From Paenibacillus koleovorans NBRC 103111 (GTDB lineage Bacteria; Bacillota; Bacilli; Paenibacillales; NBRC-103111): DNA of 64,000 nucleotides. Location of the stretch: NCBI RefSeq assembly GCF_004000845.1, contig NZ_BIMA01000005.1, positions 1-64,000 of the forward strand, written 5' to 3'. A program made the translations under genes and the position numbers. Shown in pieces: positions 9,874 through 17,683 of the stretch (the stretch's first letter is position 1; each line of letters opens with the position of its first letter). Under the pieces are notes generated by a model that saw only the letters and a program-made list of their open reading frames with translations, was not told the origin of the DNA and ran no database searches.

Positions 9874-9902
9874 TAGAGTGTTGGTAGGGGAGCGCAGAAA
9901 AG

Positions 9903-9942
9903 AGAGCTGTCATCGCAGGATGGCGGCTCTTGCTGCTTTCCG
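9903..9942 (+). terminator. Hairpin, possible terminator between YciI-like gene and rarA
   Basis: AGAGCTGTCATC (9903-9914) pairs along twelve bases, including G-U pairs, with GATGGCGGCTCT (9919-9930) around a GCAG loop. The tail TGCTGCTTTCC is only moderately T-rich, so termination may be partial. Confidence 0.5.
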
Positions 9943-9963
9943 TATAGGAGAGGGGACGGACAG

Positions 9964-11295
9964 ATGAGGGACGATTTCGATTTGTTTTCTACGCATGAGT
10001 CGAATTCCTCCGCCGGCAAGCTGCTAGCCGATCGGATGAGGCCACAGTCGCTCGAGGAGTACTACGGCCAAGAGCAGATCGTCGGCCCGGGCAAGCTGCT
10101 GAGGCGGGCTATTGAGGCGGATCAGGTGTCATCGATCTTGCTGTACGGCCCGCCGGGGACGGGGAAGACGACGCTTGCGCATATTATTTCGAAGCATACG
10201 AAAGGGGACTTCGTCCGGCTGAACGCGGTTGACGCTTCGGTGAAGGATGTGCGCGAAGTGATCGAACAGGCGAAACAGACGAAGGCGATGTATGGGCGCA
10301 AGACGATCCTATTCCTCGACGAGGTGCATCGCTTCAACAGCTCGCGGCAGGATGCGCTGCTGCCTGCCGTCGAGCAGGGCGTCATCGTCTTCATCGGCGC
10401 GACGACGGAGAATCCGTTCCATTACGTGAACGGGGCGCTTCTGTCGCGCTCGACGCTGTTCCAGCTGCAGCCGCTGACGCATGAGCATTCGCTCGCGGCG
10501 ATGCAGCGGGCGCTCGCGGACCGGGAGCGCGGCCTCGGCTTCTTGCCGATCGCCGCGGACGAGGCGGCCCTCGAGCACGTCGCGCGTATGGCCGGCGGCG
10601 ATATCCGCCGGGCGCTCAACGCGCTCGAGCTGGCCGCGCTCACAACGGCGCCGGATGCGGAAGGGACGATCCGCATTACGCTCGAGGCGGCCGAGGAATC
10701 GATCCGGCGGCCTACGGTGAAGGCGGACGAGTCGGCGCAATACGACGTCCTGTCCGCCTTCCACAAGAGCGTGCGCGGCTCGAGCGACGCTGCGCTGTAT
10801 TGGTTTCTCCATGCCGTAGAGAACCTCGGCATGGACCCGATGGTGTTCATTCGCCGGCTGATCGTCGCCTGCAGCGAGGACATCGGCCTCGCCAACCCGC
10901 AGGCGATGGTGCAGGCCGTCTCGGCGCTCGACGCGTTCCGCAAAATCGGCTGGCCGGAAGCGAAGTACAACATTGCGCAGGCGATCCTGTTCGCCGTCGA
11001 GAGCCCGAAATCGAACTCGGTGGCGATGGCCATTTCCCGGGTAATGGACGCCTTCGACCGTCCGGGCTTCGGCAATGTGCCGCTGCATTTGCGCGATGCG
11101 CACTACAAAGGCGCGGCCCAGCTTGGGCATGTCGGGTACAAGTACCCGCACGACTATCCGGGCCATTTTGTAGCGCAGCAGTATTTGCCCGACTCCGTGC
11201 ACGGGGAGCGCTTCTTCCTTGCAACCGAGCAGGGGATGGAGGACAAAATGCGGCAAAACCAGCAGCTTCGCCGCCGCGAGGAAGAGAAGGGCTGA
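9964..11295 (+). CDS. rarA: Replication-associated recombination protein A (RarA/MgsA)
   Basis: 443 residues, AAA+ ATPase. It has Walker A G-P-P-G-T-G-K-T-T near residue 61, Walker B L-F-L-D-E-V-H-R-F-N, sensor 1 G-A-T-T-E-N-P, and arginine-rich sensor 2 (G-G-D-I-R-R-A-L-N-A-L-E), followed by the C-terminal tetramerisation domain (Y-K-Y-P-H-D-Y-P-G-H). RarA acts at stalled forks with the DNA polymerase machinery and single-strand-binding protein. The start follows TATAGGAGAGGGG. In Bacillus cymR follows directly; here about 20 kb of other genes lie between. Confidence 0.97.
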   Translation: MRDDFDLFSTHESNSSAGKLLADRMRPQSLEEYYGQEQIVGPGKLLRRAIEADQVSSILLYGPPGTGKTTLAHIISKHTKGDFVRLNAVDASVKDVREVIEQAKQTKAMYGRKTILFLDEVHRFNSSRQDALLPAVEQGVIVFIGATTENPFHYVNGALLSRSTLFQLQPLTHEHSLAAMQRALADRERGLGFLPIAADEAALEHVARMAGGDIRRALNALELAALTTAPDAEGTIRITLEAAEESIRRPTVKADESAQYDVLSAFHKSVRGSSDAALYWFLHAVENLGMDPMVFIRRLIVACSEDIGLANPQAMVQAVSALDAFRKIGWPEAKYNIAQAILFAVESPKSNSVAMAISRVMDAFDRPGFGNVPLHLRDAHYKGAAQLGHVGYKYPHDYPGHFVAQQYLPDSVHGERFFLATEQGMEDKMRQNQQLRRREEEKG

Positions 11296-11393
11296 GAAAA
11301 GGGAATAAGCTTAGACACAAGCTCAACGTGCCTGATCCTAGCCGAGTTGGTGCCAAAATGGACCCGTTCAAAACTAATCCCTGTACAACCGTA

Positions 11394-12281
11394 TCACGGC
11401 AACATGCTCATAAACTGCTGGGCAGCCGAAGACAAAGGAACGTCCCGCAGCGTGACGAGGCCGACGCGCCGGGGCGGGATCGGCGGCTCCAGCGGCACCT
11501 CCTGCAGTGTGCCGGCGAGCAGCTCGTCCTCGATGAAGTTGCGGATGACGCAGGCGAGACCGAGGCCGATCCGCGTGAACTGGACGAGCAGCTCGATGCT
11601 GCCGAGCTCGATCTCCGGCTGCAGCTCCAGCCCGTGCCGCGCGGCGAAACTATCGACGTAGCTGCGGGTGCTGCTGCCTCGTTCCAGCATGATGAGCGGA
11701 TAGTCCGCCAGCATTCGGATCGGAGCGGGACCGGTCGGCACCTCATAAGGAGCGTCGGGGCTGACGACGAAGACGTCCTGCAGCTCCATGCTCTCTCGAA
11801 TGTCCAGCATAAGATCGTGCTGCTCCAGCGGGAGATTGACGATGCCGAAATCGATCGCGCTTTCTTTCAGGAATCCGATCGTCTCTTGCGTTGTGCGATT
11901 CGTCACTTGGAACCGGATGGACGGGTACAGCCGATGAAATTGCTCCAGATAGGGCAGCAAAAAGTACCGGCACAGCGTATCGCCCGCCCCGATGCGAATT
12001 TCCCCTTGCTCCAGCGCTTGCATCTCCGCAAGCTTCTTTTCCCCGGTCTCGATGAGCTGATACGCCTGAGCAATGAACCGATACAGCACTTCTCCTTCGG
12101 CTGTCAGCCTCACCCCTTTGGGCATCCGTACGAACAATGGGCCGCCCAGCTTCGTCTCCAGCTGCTTGATCGCGTGGCTCACGGCAGGCTGTGTAATGTA
12201 CAGCGTTTCAGCCGCCTTCGTAAAGCTCCCGGTTCGTGCCGTCATATAGAAAACGCGGTAACTCTCCAAATTTTCGATCAT
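11394..12281 (-). CDS. LysR-family transcriptional regulator
   Basis: 295 residues. The N-terminal winged helix-turn-helix includes G-S-F-T-K-A-A-E-T-L-Y-I-T-Q-P-A-V-S-H-A-I; the effector-binding periplasmic-binding-protein-like fold follows from about residue 90. It is most like the CysL/CitR/YtlI group by general pattern, but no effector can be assigned. It is divergent from the second adenylosuccinate synthetase gene, with 125 bases between the two start codons. LysR proteins typically control the divergent neighbour and themselves, so regulation of that gene is the natural inference. The 98 bases between rarA and its stop contain nothing recognisable. Confidence 0.93.
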   Translation of the reverse strand: MIENLESYRVFYMTARTGSFTKAAETLYITQPAVSHAIKQLETKLGGPLFVRMPKGVRLTAEGEVLYRFIAQAYQLIETGEKKLAEMQALEQGEIRIGAGDTLCRYFLLPYLEQFHRLYPSIRFQVTNRTTQETIGFLKESAIDFGIVNLPLEQHDLMLDIRESMELQDVFVVSPDAPYEVPTGPAPIRMLADYPLIMLERGSSTRSYVDSFAARHGLELQPEIELGSIELLVQFTRIGLGLACVIRNFIEDELLAGTLQEVPLEPPIPPRRVGLVTLRDVPLSSAAQQFMSMLP

Positions 12282-12309
12282 CTCGACATAAACCTCGCTA
12301 ATGTAATGT

Positions 12310-12324
12310 ATGAAAAGGATTCAT
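12310..12324. promoter_or_regulatory. Candidate LysR-type operator
   Basis: ATGAA-AAGGA-TTCAT is a perfect 5-bp inverted repeat with a 5-base spacer, of the T-N11-A type, between the divergent LysR and purA-like genes. A TATAAT (12348-12353) lies downstream for the purA-like gene without a good -35 box, as expected for an activator-dependent promoter. Confidence 0.55.
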
Positions 12325-12406
12325 TTTTCTAATGCCTACACTTTCATTATAATGGGAACTGGGAAAAGGACACAACCGAATCCAAGTGTTGGGGAGGATG
12401 ATTTAT

Positions 12407-13690
12407 ATGCCGGTTACGGCAATTGTAGGAGCGAACTGGGGAGACGAAGGCAAAGGGAAAATGACGGATGCGCTGGCGTCGCAGTCGAAGATCGTTATTC
12501 GCTATCAAGGCGGCAGCAATGCGGGACATACAATCATAAATGAGTATGGCAAGTTTGCTTTGCATTTGCTGCCTTCAGGCGTGTTTACGCCGGGGGCGAT
12601 CAATGTGATCGGGCCGGGGGTGGCGTTCCATACGGGCGATTTCTTCAAGGAGCTGGAGCAGCTGCTGGCCAAAGGAGTGCCGGCGCCGGATATCCGTATA
12701 TCGGACCGAGCTCAGCTGGTGCTGCCGTACCATCAGCTGTTCGACGAGCTGGAAGAGGGGCGTCTCGGCGATCGTCAATTCGGTTCGACCAAAAAAGGGA
12801 TCGCGCCGTTCTATTCGGACAAATATTTGAAGCTGGGCGTGCAGGTGGCGGATCTGTTCGAGGAGCAGCGGCTGCGCGAGCGGCTGGAAGCGGCATTGGC
12901 AGCGAAGAACGTCCTGCTGCCGCATCTATACGGTCATACACCGCTCAGCGCCGACGACTTGATTGGGAAGCTACTGCAAGACGGAGCCAGACTCGCCCCT
13001 TACGTATGCGATACGGGCAAGCTGGTGCGCGACGCACTCGCCCGTGGTGAACAGTTGCTGGCGGAGGGGCAGTTAGGCGCGCTGCGCGATCCGGATCACG
13101 GGATTTACCCGTTCTCGACATCTTCCTCGACGTTGGCCGGCTTCGCGACGGTCGGCGCCGGAGTGCCGCCGGCTTCGATTACGCGCATCGTCGCCGTGAC
13201 GAAGGCGTACTCCAGCTGCGTCGGCGCCGGCCCGTTCGTCACCGAGCTCAGCGGCGACACCGCCGACGAGCTGCGTCGCCGGGGCGGAGACGCCGGCGAA
13301 TTCGGCGCCACGACCGGCCGGCCGCGTCGCATGGGCTGGTTCGACGCCGTCGCGACGCGCTACGGCTGCGAAGTGCAAGGCGCGACCGAGGTCGCGCTGA
13401 CGAACCTGGACGTCCTCGGCTACTTGGACGCCATCCCGGTGTGCACCGCCTACGAGCTCGCCGGCGGTGCGCACACCGAACAGTTCCCCGTCTCGGCGAG
13501 GCTCGACGAGGCGCGGCCGGTGCTGCGGACGCTGCCCGGCTGGAACACCGACATCTCGGCTGCACGCCAGTTCGCCGAACTGCCGCCTGCGGCGCAGCAA
13601 TACGTGCTCGAGCTCGAGAAGCTCATCGGCGTGCGCATCCGCTGGGTGTCCGTCGGCCCGCGCCGCGAGCAGCTGATCGATCGCGGGTAG
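12407..13690 (+). CDS. Adenylosuccinate synthetase paralogue
   Basis: 427 residues, matching PurA in length. ATG 12407 follows GGGGAGG by nine bases; an upstream in-frame ATG overlaps that site and is rejected. PurA makes adenylosuccinate from IMP, Asp and GTP. Kept features: phosphate loop with G-D-E-G-K-G-K including the catalytic Asp, N-A-G-H-T with the catalytic His, K-A-Y-S-S-x-V-G-A-G-P-F-x-T-E-L, and E-F-G-A-T-T-G-R-x-R-R-x-G-W. Divergent features: G-S-T-K-K-G-I-A-P-F-Y instead of G-T-T-x-R-G-I-G-P-A-Y, and an altered F-E-G-A-Q segment. It is therefore probably a second copy rather than the housekeeping enzyme. The retained Asp argues against a phage PurZ. The divergent LysR gene suggests conditional expression. 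Confidence 0.85.
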   Translation: MPVTAIVGANWGDEGKGKMTDALASQSKIVIRYQGGSNAGHTIINEYGKFALHLLPSGVFTPGAINVIGPGVAFHTGDFFKELEQLLAKGVPAPDIRISDRAQLVLPYHQLFDELEEGRLGDRQFGSTKKGIAPFYSDKYLKLGVQVADLFEEQRLRERLEAALAAKNVLLPHLYGHTPLSADDLIGKLLQDGARLAPYVCDTGKLVRDALARGEQLLAEGQLGALRDPDHGIYPFSTSSSTLAGFATVGAGVPPASITRIVAVTKAYSSCVGAGPFVTELSGDTADELRRRGGDAGEFGATTGRPRRMGWFDAVATRYGCEVQGATEVALTNLDVLGYLDAIPVCTAYELAGGAHTEQFPVSARLDEARPVLRTLPGWNTDISAARQFAELPPAAQQYVLELEKLIGVRIRWVSVGPRREQLIDRG

Positions 13691-13824
13691 CCGTACTACT
13701 GCTGCCCGTGGCAACATTAAGCCCAGCGTCTTGCTGCCGCCACCACCCGCTTGTGCTGTGCTGGACGCAGAGTGTTGATTAGAATTACCCGGTTCGGACG
13801 AGTAACCAGCTTCCACTCTGTCAT

Positions 13825-15066
13825 TCAAAGCAGCCGCTCCACCACCCAAAAGCCACCCACCGCGATTATCGCGGTGGAGCCGAGCGCATAGCCGCGCGGA
13901 TAAATCCGGCTGCGCTGGAACAGCGCCAGAAACGGGCTGGCCGCCGCGATCAGCCCGATCTGCATAACCTCTATGCCGACATTGAAGCTGACGAGCGAAG
14001 CGGCGAGATGCGATTTCGGGATGTCCAGCTCGGCGAGAATACCCGCGAAGCCGAGCCCGTGCACGAGCCCGAAGGCGAATGTCAGCTGCCAGCGGCGGCC
14101 CCGGTTCCAGCCCATCATGTTCTCGACTGCGACGTAGACGATACTGAGCGCAATCAAAATCTCGACCAGCTTGCCGGGCATCGGGTTCCAGCCGAGCACG
14201 GCGAGCGTCAAGGTCAGACTGTGGGCCAAAGTAAACGCCGTTGCGATTTTGACGTAATCGAGGAGCGGCTGTTTGCGCAGCAGTAAGGCAAGCAGGAACA
14301 GCAGATGGTCATAGCCGGTCAAAATATGATGCATGCCTAAAAGGAAAAAGGAGTACCAAGCGGAGTCGGATGCTCCGGAATCGGAACTGGACGGAGCCTC
14401 GCTGGAAGCGGGGGCTCCTTTTCCCGTTGCGGCAGGATTGGCCCCGGAAGCAGTCCCACCGGAAACGCCATCCCCAGTCGTCGACCAGCGGATACCTCGA
14501 TCGTCAACCGTGAAGGCCGCCAGCCGGCCGGAGCCGGAGCCGTTCAATGCTCGCTCCGCGACATGGCTTCCGGACCGAACGACGAGCAAGTTTACATATG
14601 TAGTATTGTTGTCGGTCGTATACAGCTTATCTTGCAAGGTAACGGCGCTTGCGGAAGCCGGCTTGTCATAACGAAGTTCACTGACGACCATCCGTTTCCC
14701 GCCTTTAGCCAGCAACGCGATGTCGATGACCCGCCCTTGGAGCGCGGTGCCGTCGGCCTTCAACGTCAAGCTATCGGCAACCCAAGCTCCAATTGCCGAC
14801 TGACCGGCCGACACTTCGGAGTCTTCCAAAGCCTCATCGCGGTTCCGGTCAACTCCCGGCACAGATTCGATAACGGACAAGTCGTCAATGGAGAATTGCA
14901 GCAGGAGGGAATCCGCCGTCACTTGCAAGGCTGTATTGCTGACACTGAGCGGATGTGCGGAGACGGAAGCGCTGGCGGAGGCGGCGAAAAGGAGCGCAAA
15001 AACGGCGATGGTGAACAAAACCGATCTAGTTAAACGTTTGAAGGGGTGCAAATGCAAAACATACAT
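13825..15066 (-). CDS. HupE/UreJ-family membrane protein with secreted N-terminal domain
   Basis: 413 residues. A signal peptide (hydrophobic to about residue 35, A-S-V-S-A-H-P) is followed by an extracellular region of about 200 residues, a Ser/Gly/Ala linker, and a C-terminal membrane domain. The membrane domain has about six to seven segments and the HupE motif G-x-x-H-I-L-T-G-Y-D-H-L-L-F-L-x-A, then A-F-T-x-A-H-S-L-T-L and V-H-G-L-G-F-A-G. HupE/UreJ proteins are linked to nickel or other metal uptake, but this long two-domain form is often annotated only as HupE/UreJ family protein 2. AAGGAGG precedes the ATG. It is a single gene, convergent with the purA paralogue. Confidence 0.88.
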   Translation of the reverse strand: MYVLHLHPFKRLTRSVLFTIAVFALLFAASASASVSAHPLSVSNTALQVTADSLLLQFSIDDLSVIESVPGVDRNRDEALEDSEVSAGQSAIGAWVADSLTLKADGTALQGRVIDIALLAKGGKRMVVSELRYDKPASASAVTLQDKLYTTDNNTTYVNLLVVRSGSHVAERALNGSGSGRLAAFTVDDRGIRWSTTGDGVSGGTASGANPAATGKGAPASSEAPSSSDSGASDSAWYSFFLLGMHHILTGYDHLLFLLALLLRKQPLLDYVKIATAFTLAHSLTLTLAVLGWNPMPGKLVEILIALSIVYVAVENMMGWNRGRRWQLTFAFGLVHGLGFAGILAELDIPKSHLAASLVSFNVGIEVMQIGLIAAASPFLALFQRSRIYPRGYALGSTAIIAVGGFWVVERLL

Positions 15067-15174
15067 AAACGATCCTCCTTGGCATGTCGATTCGTCTTCA
15101 TGGCGGGTAGATCTGGATGTATGAGAAGCGTTGGTGTAGCTGTGCAGCTCGATGGATTACGGCGAAACGAGGCT

Positions 15175-15355
15175 GCGGACACAGAAGCCGCTATTTGTGA
15201 ACAAAGAGGCCATAATGCCAGATGAGCGGACATACGATTCGCTATTTCGCCTAAAATTGAGGTTTTCGAGCATCAGAAGAGGAAATAAGAGCTTCTGTGT
15301 CCGCCAAAACACGGATTGCCCCCTGATTGAACACAATAAGGGCTCCTATGTCCGC
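15175..15355. repeat. Cluster of four 22-bp repeats, two direct and two inverted
   Basis: Units at 15175-15196 and 15226-15247 (top strand) and 15283-15304 and 15334-15355 (bottom strand) share a GCGGACA start and a TATT(T/G) end. The first and third match at 19 of 22 positions; the others match the first at 17 of 22. The arrangement allows a nested stem of about 180 bases. No gene is visible in the 528-base gap between the HupE gene and the GntR gene apart from this cluster and the operator near 15527. Confidence 0.8.
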
Positions 15356-15520
15356 TCCACCACCTCCACCACCTCTACCTTCGCTATTCCGTCCCGCCGT
15401 CCGCTAACCAATCCCCGCACCGGCATACCGCCCTCCGGGCCCCACTTCCCTTCTTAAAAAAACTTTAAATTTTTTCAACACGGCGGAAGGAATATGAAAA
15501 CGTTTGTCAAACTATATATA

Positions 15521-15542
15521 ACATATAGTGGTCTATACGTCT
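15521..15542 (+). promoter_or_regulatory. Operator 1 of the GntR regulator (dre-like)
   Basis: The 20-mer ACATATAGTGGTCTATACGT (15521-15540) recurs exactly at 16453-16472. Its half AGTGGTCTA matches the known DasR/NagR element AGTGGTCTAGACCACT. Its position 55-75 bases before gntR suggests autoregulation. Confidence 0.85.
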
Positions 15543-15594
15543 ACATCATTGACGGTCGACTGCTAGAACAAGGATAGAAAGTTGGTCGCTGTAC

Positions 15595-16329
15595 ATGAAA
15601 CCTACTCTGAACAAAAATATCCCGGTCCCGCTTTATTTTCAGCTGAAGCAGCATCTGATCGAGCTGATCGAGAGCGGCGAAATGAAGCCCGGCGACAGCA
15701 TCCAGTCGGAGCGCGAGCTTAGCGAGAAATTCGAGATCAGCCGCATGACCGTTCGGCAGGCGCTGCTGGAGCTGGTCAACGAAGGACGGCTCATTCGGGA
15801 GCAGGGCAAAGGCACATTCATCGCCCAGCCCAAGATCAACCAAGGGTTGTTCAAGCTGACGAGCTTCAGCGAAGACATGGTGAGCCGAGGGATGAAGCCA
15901 GGCGCCTACGTTGTGGACGTGGTTGTGAATCAGCCGTCTTCGAGCGTGATGGAAGCGTTAAGACTGAAGCCAAGCGCAGCGGTCATTATTTTGACCCGTG
16001 TCCGGTTGGCCGACAACAAGCCGATGGCGCTGGAAGTGACGCATTTGCCGCTGCGACGGTTCGAAGGTTTGGAGCGGGAAAGCTTCGAGGGCGTATCGCT
16101 CTACCAACTGCTCGAGAGCAAGTTCGGCGTCAAGCCGTACTCCGCTACGCAGACAATAGAGGTAGGGATGCCGACTCCGCGGGAGACGAATTTGCTGCAT
16201 GTCAGCCCCGAGGTGCCGGTCTTGTTGATCAAGCGGGTGACCTGCGATCAGGAAGGCGTTCCTTACGAGTTTGTCAAATCGATTTACCCGGGAGACCGCT
16301 ACAAGTTTCACGCGGAATTGGTCCGCTAG
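15595..16329 (+). CDS. GntR-family (HutC/UTRA) amino-sugar regulator, NagR/DasR-like
   Basis: 244 residues. The N-terminal winged helix has P-L-Y-F-Q-L-K, S-E-R-E-L-S-E-K-F-x-I-S-R-M-T-V-R-Q-A-L and G-x-G-T-F-I-A; the UTRA effector domain runs from about residue 85 to 240 (L-x-S-F-S-E-D-M, R-V-R-L-A-D-N-K-P-M-A-L-E). The subfamily includes B. subtilis NagR/YvoA and Streptomyces DasR, which respond to phosphorylated amino sugars. Two dre-like operators, one before this gene and one before murQ, support the same role here. The effector is plausibly GlcNAc-6-P, GlcN-6-P or MurNAc-6-P (inference). A nine-bp hairpin overlaps its stop codon. Confidence 0.92.
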   Translation: MKPTLNKNIPVPLYFQLKQHLIELIESGEMKPGDSIQSERELSEKFEISRMTVRQALLELVNEGRLIREQGKGTFIAQPKINQGLFKLTSFSEDMVSRGMKPGAYVVDVVVNQPSSSVMEALRLKPSAAVIILTRVRLADNKPMALEVTHLPLRRFEGLERESFEGVSLYQLLESKFGVKPYSATQTIEVGMPTPRETNLLHVSPEVPVLLIKRVTCDQEGVPYEFVKSIYPGDRYKFHAELVR

Positions 16330-16343
16330 CCTTGGGCTAGCGG
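16323..16343 (+). other. Hairpin across the gntR stop codon
   Basis: CCGCTAGCC (16323-16331) pairs perfectly with GGCTAGCGG (16335-16343) around TTG; the gntR stop TAG is inside the stem. There is no T tract, so it is more likely a pause or mRNA-stabilising element than a complete terminator. Confidence 0.55.
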
Positions 16344-16452
16344 GATGAATTACTGAAGGAGGTGAGGCGACAGCAGACAGAGCACAACGATCTTCATATA
16401 ATCTTAACCTTCAGTGAAAAGATCTTCTGTTAGTATGGACGTATAGATGTAT

Positions 16453-16474
16453 ACATATAGTGGTCTATACGTAT
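16453..16474 (+). promoter_or_regulatory. Operator 2 (dre-like) before murQ
   Basis: An exact 20-base copy of operator 1 lies about 60 bases before murQ. Its placement next to AT-rich promoter-like sequence suggests direct repression of the transport and catabolic operon by the GntR protein. Confidence 0.85.
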
Positions 16475-16531
16475 AATCCACCTAATCTATCGATCGGTTA
16501 GCTTGGGAGAGAAAGCGAGGACTATACGCCT

Positions 16532-17461
16532 ATGAGCATGAGTATGGAACGTCCGCCGACCGGCGATTTGCAAGGCTTGTCGTCCGAACAGGCGAATGGG
16601 AGCTCTACAGACCTCGATCTGATGTCGACGGAGCGCATTCTGACAACGATGAACGAGGAGGACGAGAAAGTAGCGGCTGCTGTTCGTGCGGCGATCCCCC
16701 AAATCGCTCGGGCTGTCGATTTGACCGTCGGAAGATTCAACAGCGGCGGCAGACTGATCTACGTAGGCGCGGGAACGAGCGGCCGGCTTGCGGTGATCGA
16801 TGCACTGGAATGTCCGCCGACCTTCGGTACGCCGCATGAGCAAGTATCCTTCCTGCTGGCGGGAGGCGATCAAGCGATGCTGGAAGCGATCGAAGGCGCG
16901 GAGGATGACCGCGAGCTTGGTGCGGCAGACCTGGAGCGAATCGGGCTGCGCCCAGAAGACTGCGTAGCGGCGATAAGCGCCAGCGGCCGCACGCCGTATT
17001 GCCTGGGAGCGCTGCAATACGCTCGCGAGCTTGGCGCCGCCACGATCTCGATCTCCTGCAACTCCAATGCCGCCATGAGCGCCTTGGCGGACACGGCGAT
17101 CGAGGTGAACACCGGCCCCGAGATTTTGGCAGGGTCGACCAGACTCAAAGCCGGCACGGCGCAGAAGCTCGTGCTGAACATGCTGAGCACCGCCAGCATG
17201 GTTAGAACCGGGCGCGTATACGGCAACCAGATGGTCGACATGCAGCCGACCAACGTGAAGCTGCGGCACCGCGCCAAGCAGATCGCCGCAGGCGCCGCAG
17301 GCGTCGACGAGATAACCGCCGAGCAGGCGCTAGAAGCGACGGGCTGGAGCATCAAACAAGCGATCGTCTGCCTGCTCACCGGTGCATCGCCGGAGGAAGC
17401 GAGGCAGATGCTGAACGCGGCCGGAGGATTTCTGCGGCATGCGGTGGACACGAAATCTTAA
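16532..17461 (+). CDS. murQ: N-acetylmuramic acid 6-phosphate etherase
   Basis: 309 residues, typical MurQ length. The enzyme removes the D-lactyl ether of MurNAc-6-P to give GlcNAc-6-P in the cytoplasm. Seen: an N-terminal L-S-T-x-x-L-D-like segment (S-T-D-L-D-L-M-S-T-E), the SIS-domain signature G-A-G-T-S-G-R-L with D-A-L-E-C-P-P-T-F-G, I-S-A-S-G-R-T-P-Y, and K-A-G-T-A-Q-K-L-V-L-N-M-L-S-T near residue 210. These separate MurQ from other SIS sugar isomerases. The gene starts a run of co-directed genes for uptake and phosphorylation of an amino sugar, under operator 2. Confidence 0.96.
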   Translation: MSMSMERPPTGDLQGLSSEQANGSSTDLDLMSTERILTTMNEEDEKVAAAVRAAIPQIARAVDLTVGRFNSGGRLIYVGAGTSGRLAVIDALECPPTFGTPHEQVSFLLAGGDQAMLEAIEGAEDDRELGAADLERIGLRPEDCVAAISASGRTPYCLGALQYARELGAATISISCNSNAAMSALADTAIEVNTGPEILAGSTRLKAGTAQKLVLNMLSTASMVRTGRVYGNQMVDMQPTNVKLRHRAKQIAAGAAGVDEITAEQALEATGWSIKQAIVCLLTGASPEEARQMLNAAGGFLRHAVDTKS

Positions 17462-17660
17462 CCTGCACCATACCCACACAACTTGCACCTAGATCGCACA
17501 CTAAACATAACACCCAAAACTCAAAACCGAAGCTGCCGGCCGCCAATGGCGCTACGCTTCCACTACCAACCAAGACTAACACACTACACGGGGACTAACA
17601 CGCTGCACCCAGACCAACTCAAACATCAAACCAGGCCAACACAACCGAGAACCGCACAGG
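17462..17660 (+). other. A/C-rich, G/T-poor spacer between murQ and permease gene
   Basis: About 200 bases without a gene, strongly biased to A and C on the coding strand (runs such as CACACTAAACATAACACCCA) in an otherwise GC-balanced neighbourhood. Such C-rich, G-poor unstructured RNA resembles Rho-loading (rut) sequence. It lies exactly between murQ and the transporter genes and ends at the ribosome site AAAGGGG. Confidence 0.55.
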
Positions 17661-17683
17661 TTATAGAAAGGGGTTCCTCACAC

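Noticed and set aside
10309-11256. Long minus-strand ORF opposite rarA
   Set aside because: It is the antisense shadow of a well-conserved gene in GC-rich DNA; composition is Arg/His/Leu-rich with no recognisable domain.
10800-12332. 510-codon plus-strand ORF over rarA end and the LysR gene
   Set aside because: It reads rarA out of frame and then the complement of the LysR gene; both real genes have clear domains and ribosome sites.
12407-13690. PurZ-like phage 2-aminoadenine synthetase
   Set aside because: The catalytic Asp in G-D-E-G-K-G-K, replaced in PurZ, is present, and no phage genes are nearby.
15175-15355. CRISPR array
   Set aside because: Only four degenerate units in both orientations with variable content and spacing, and no cas genes.
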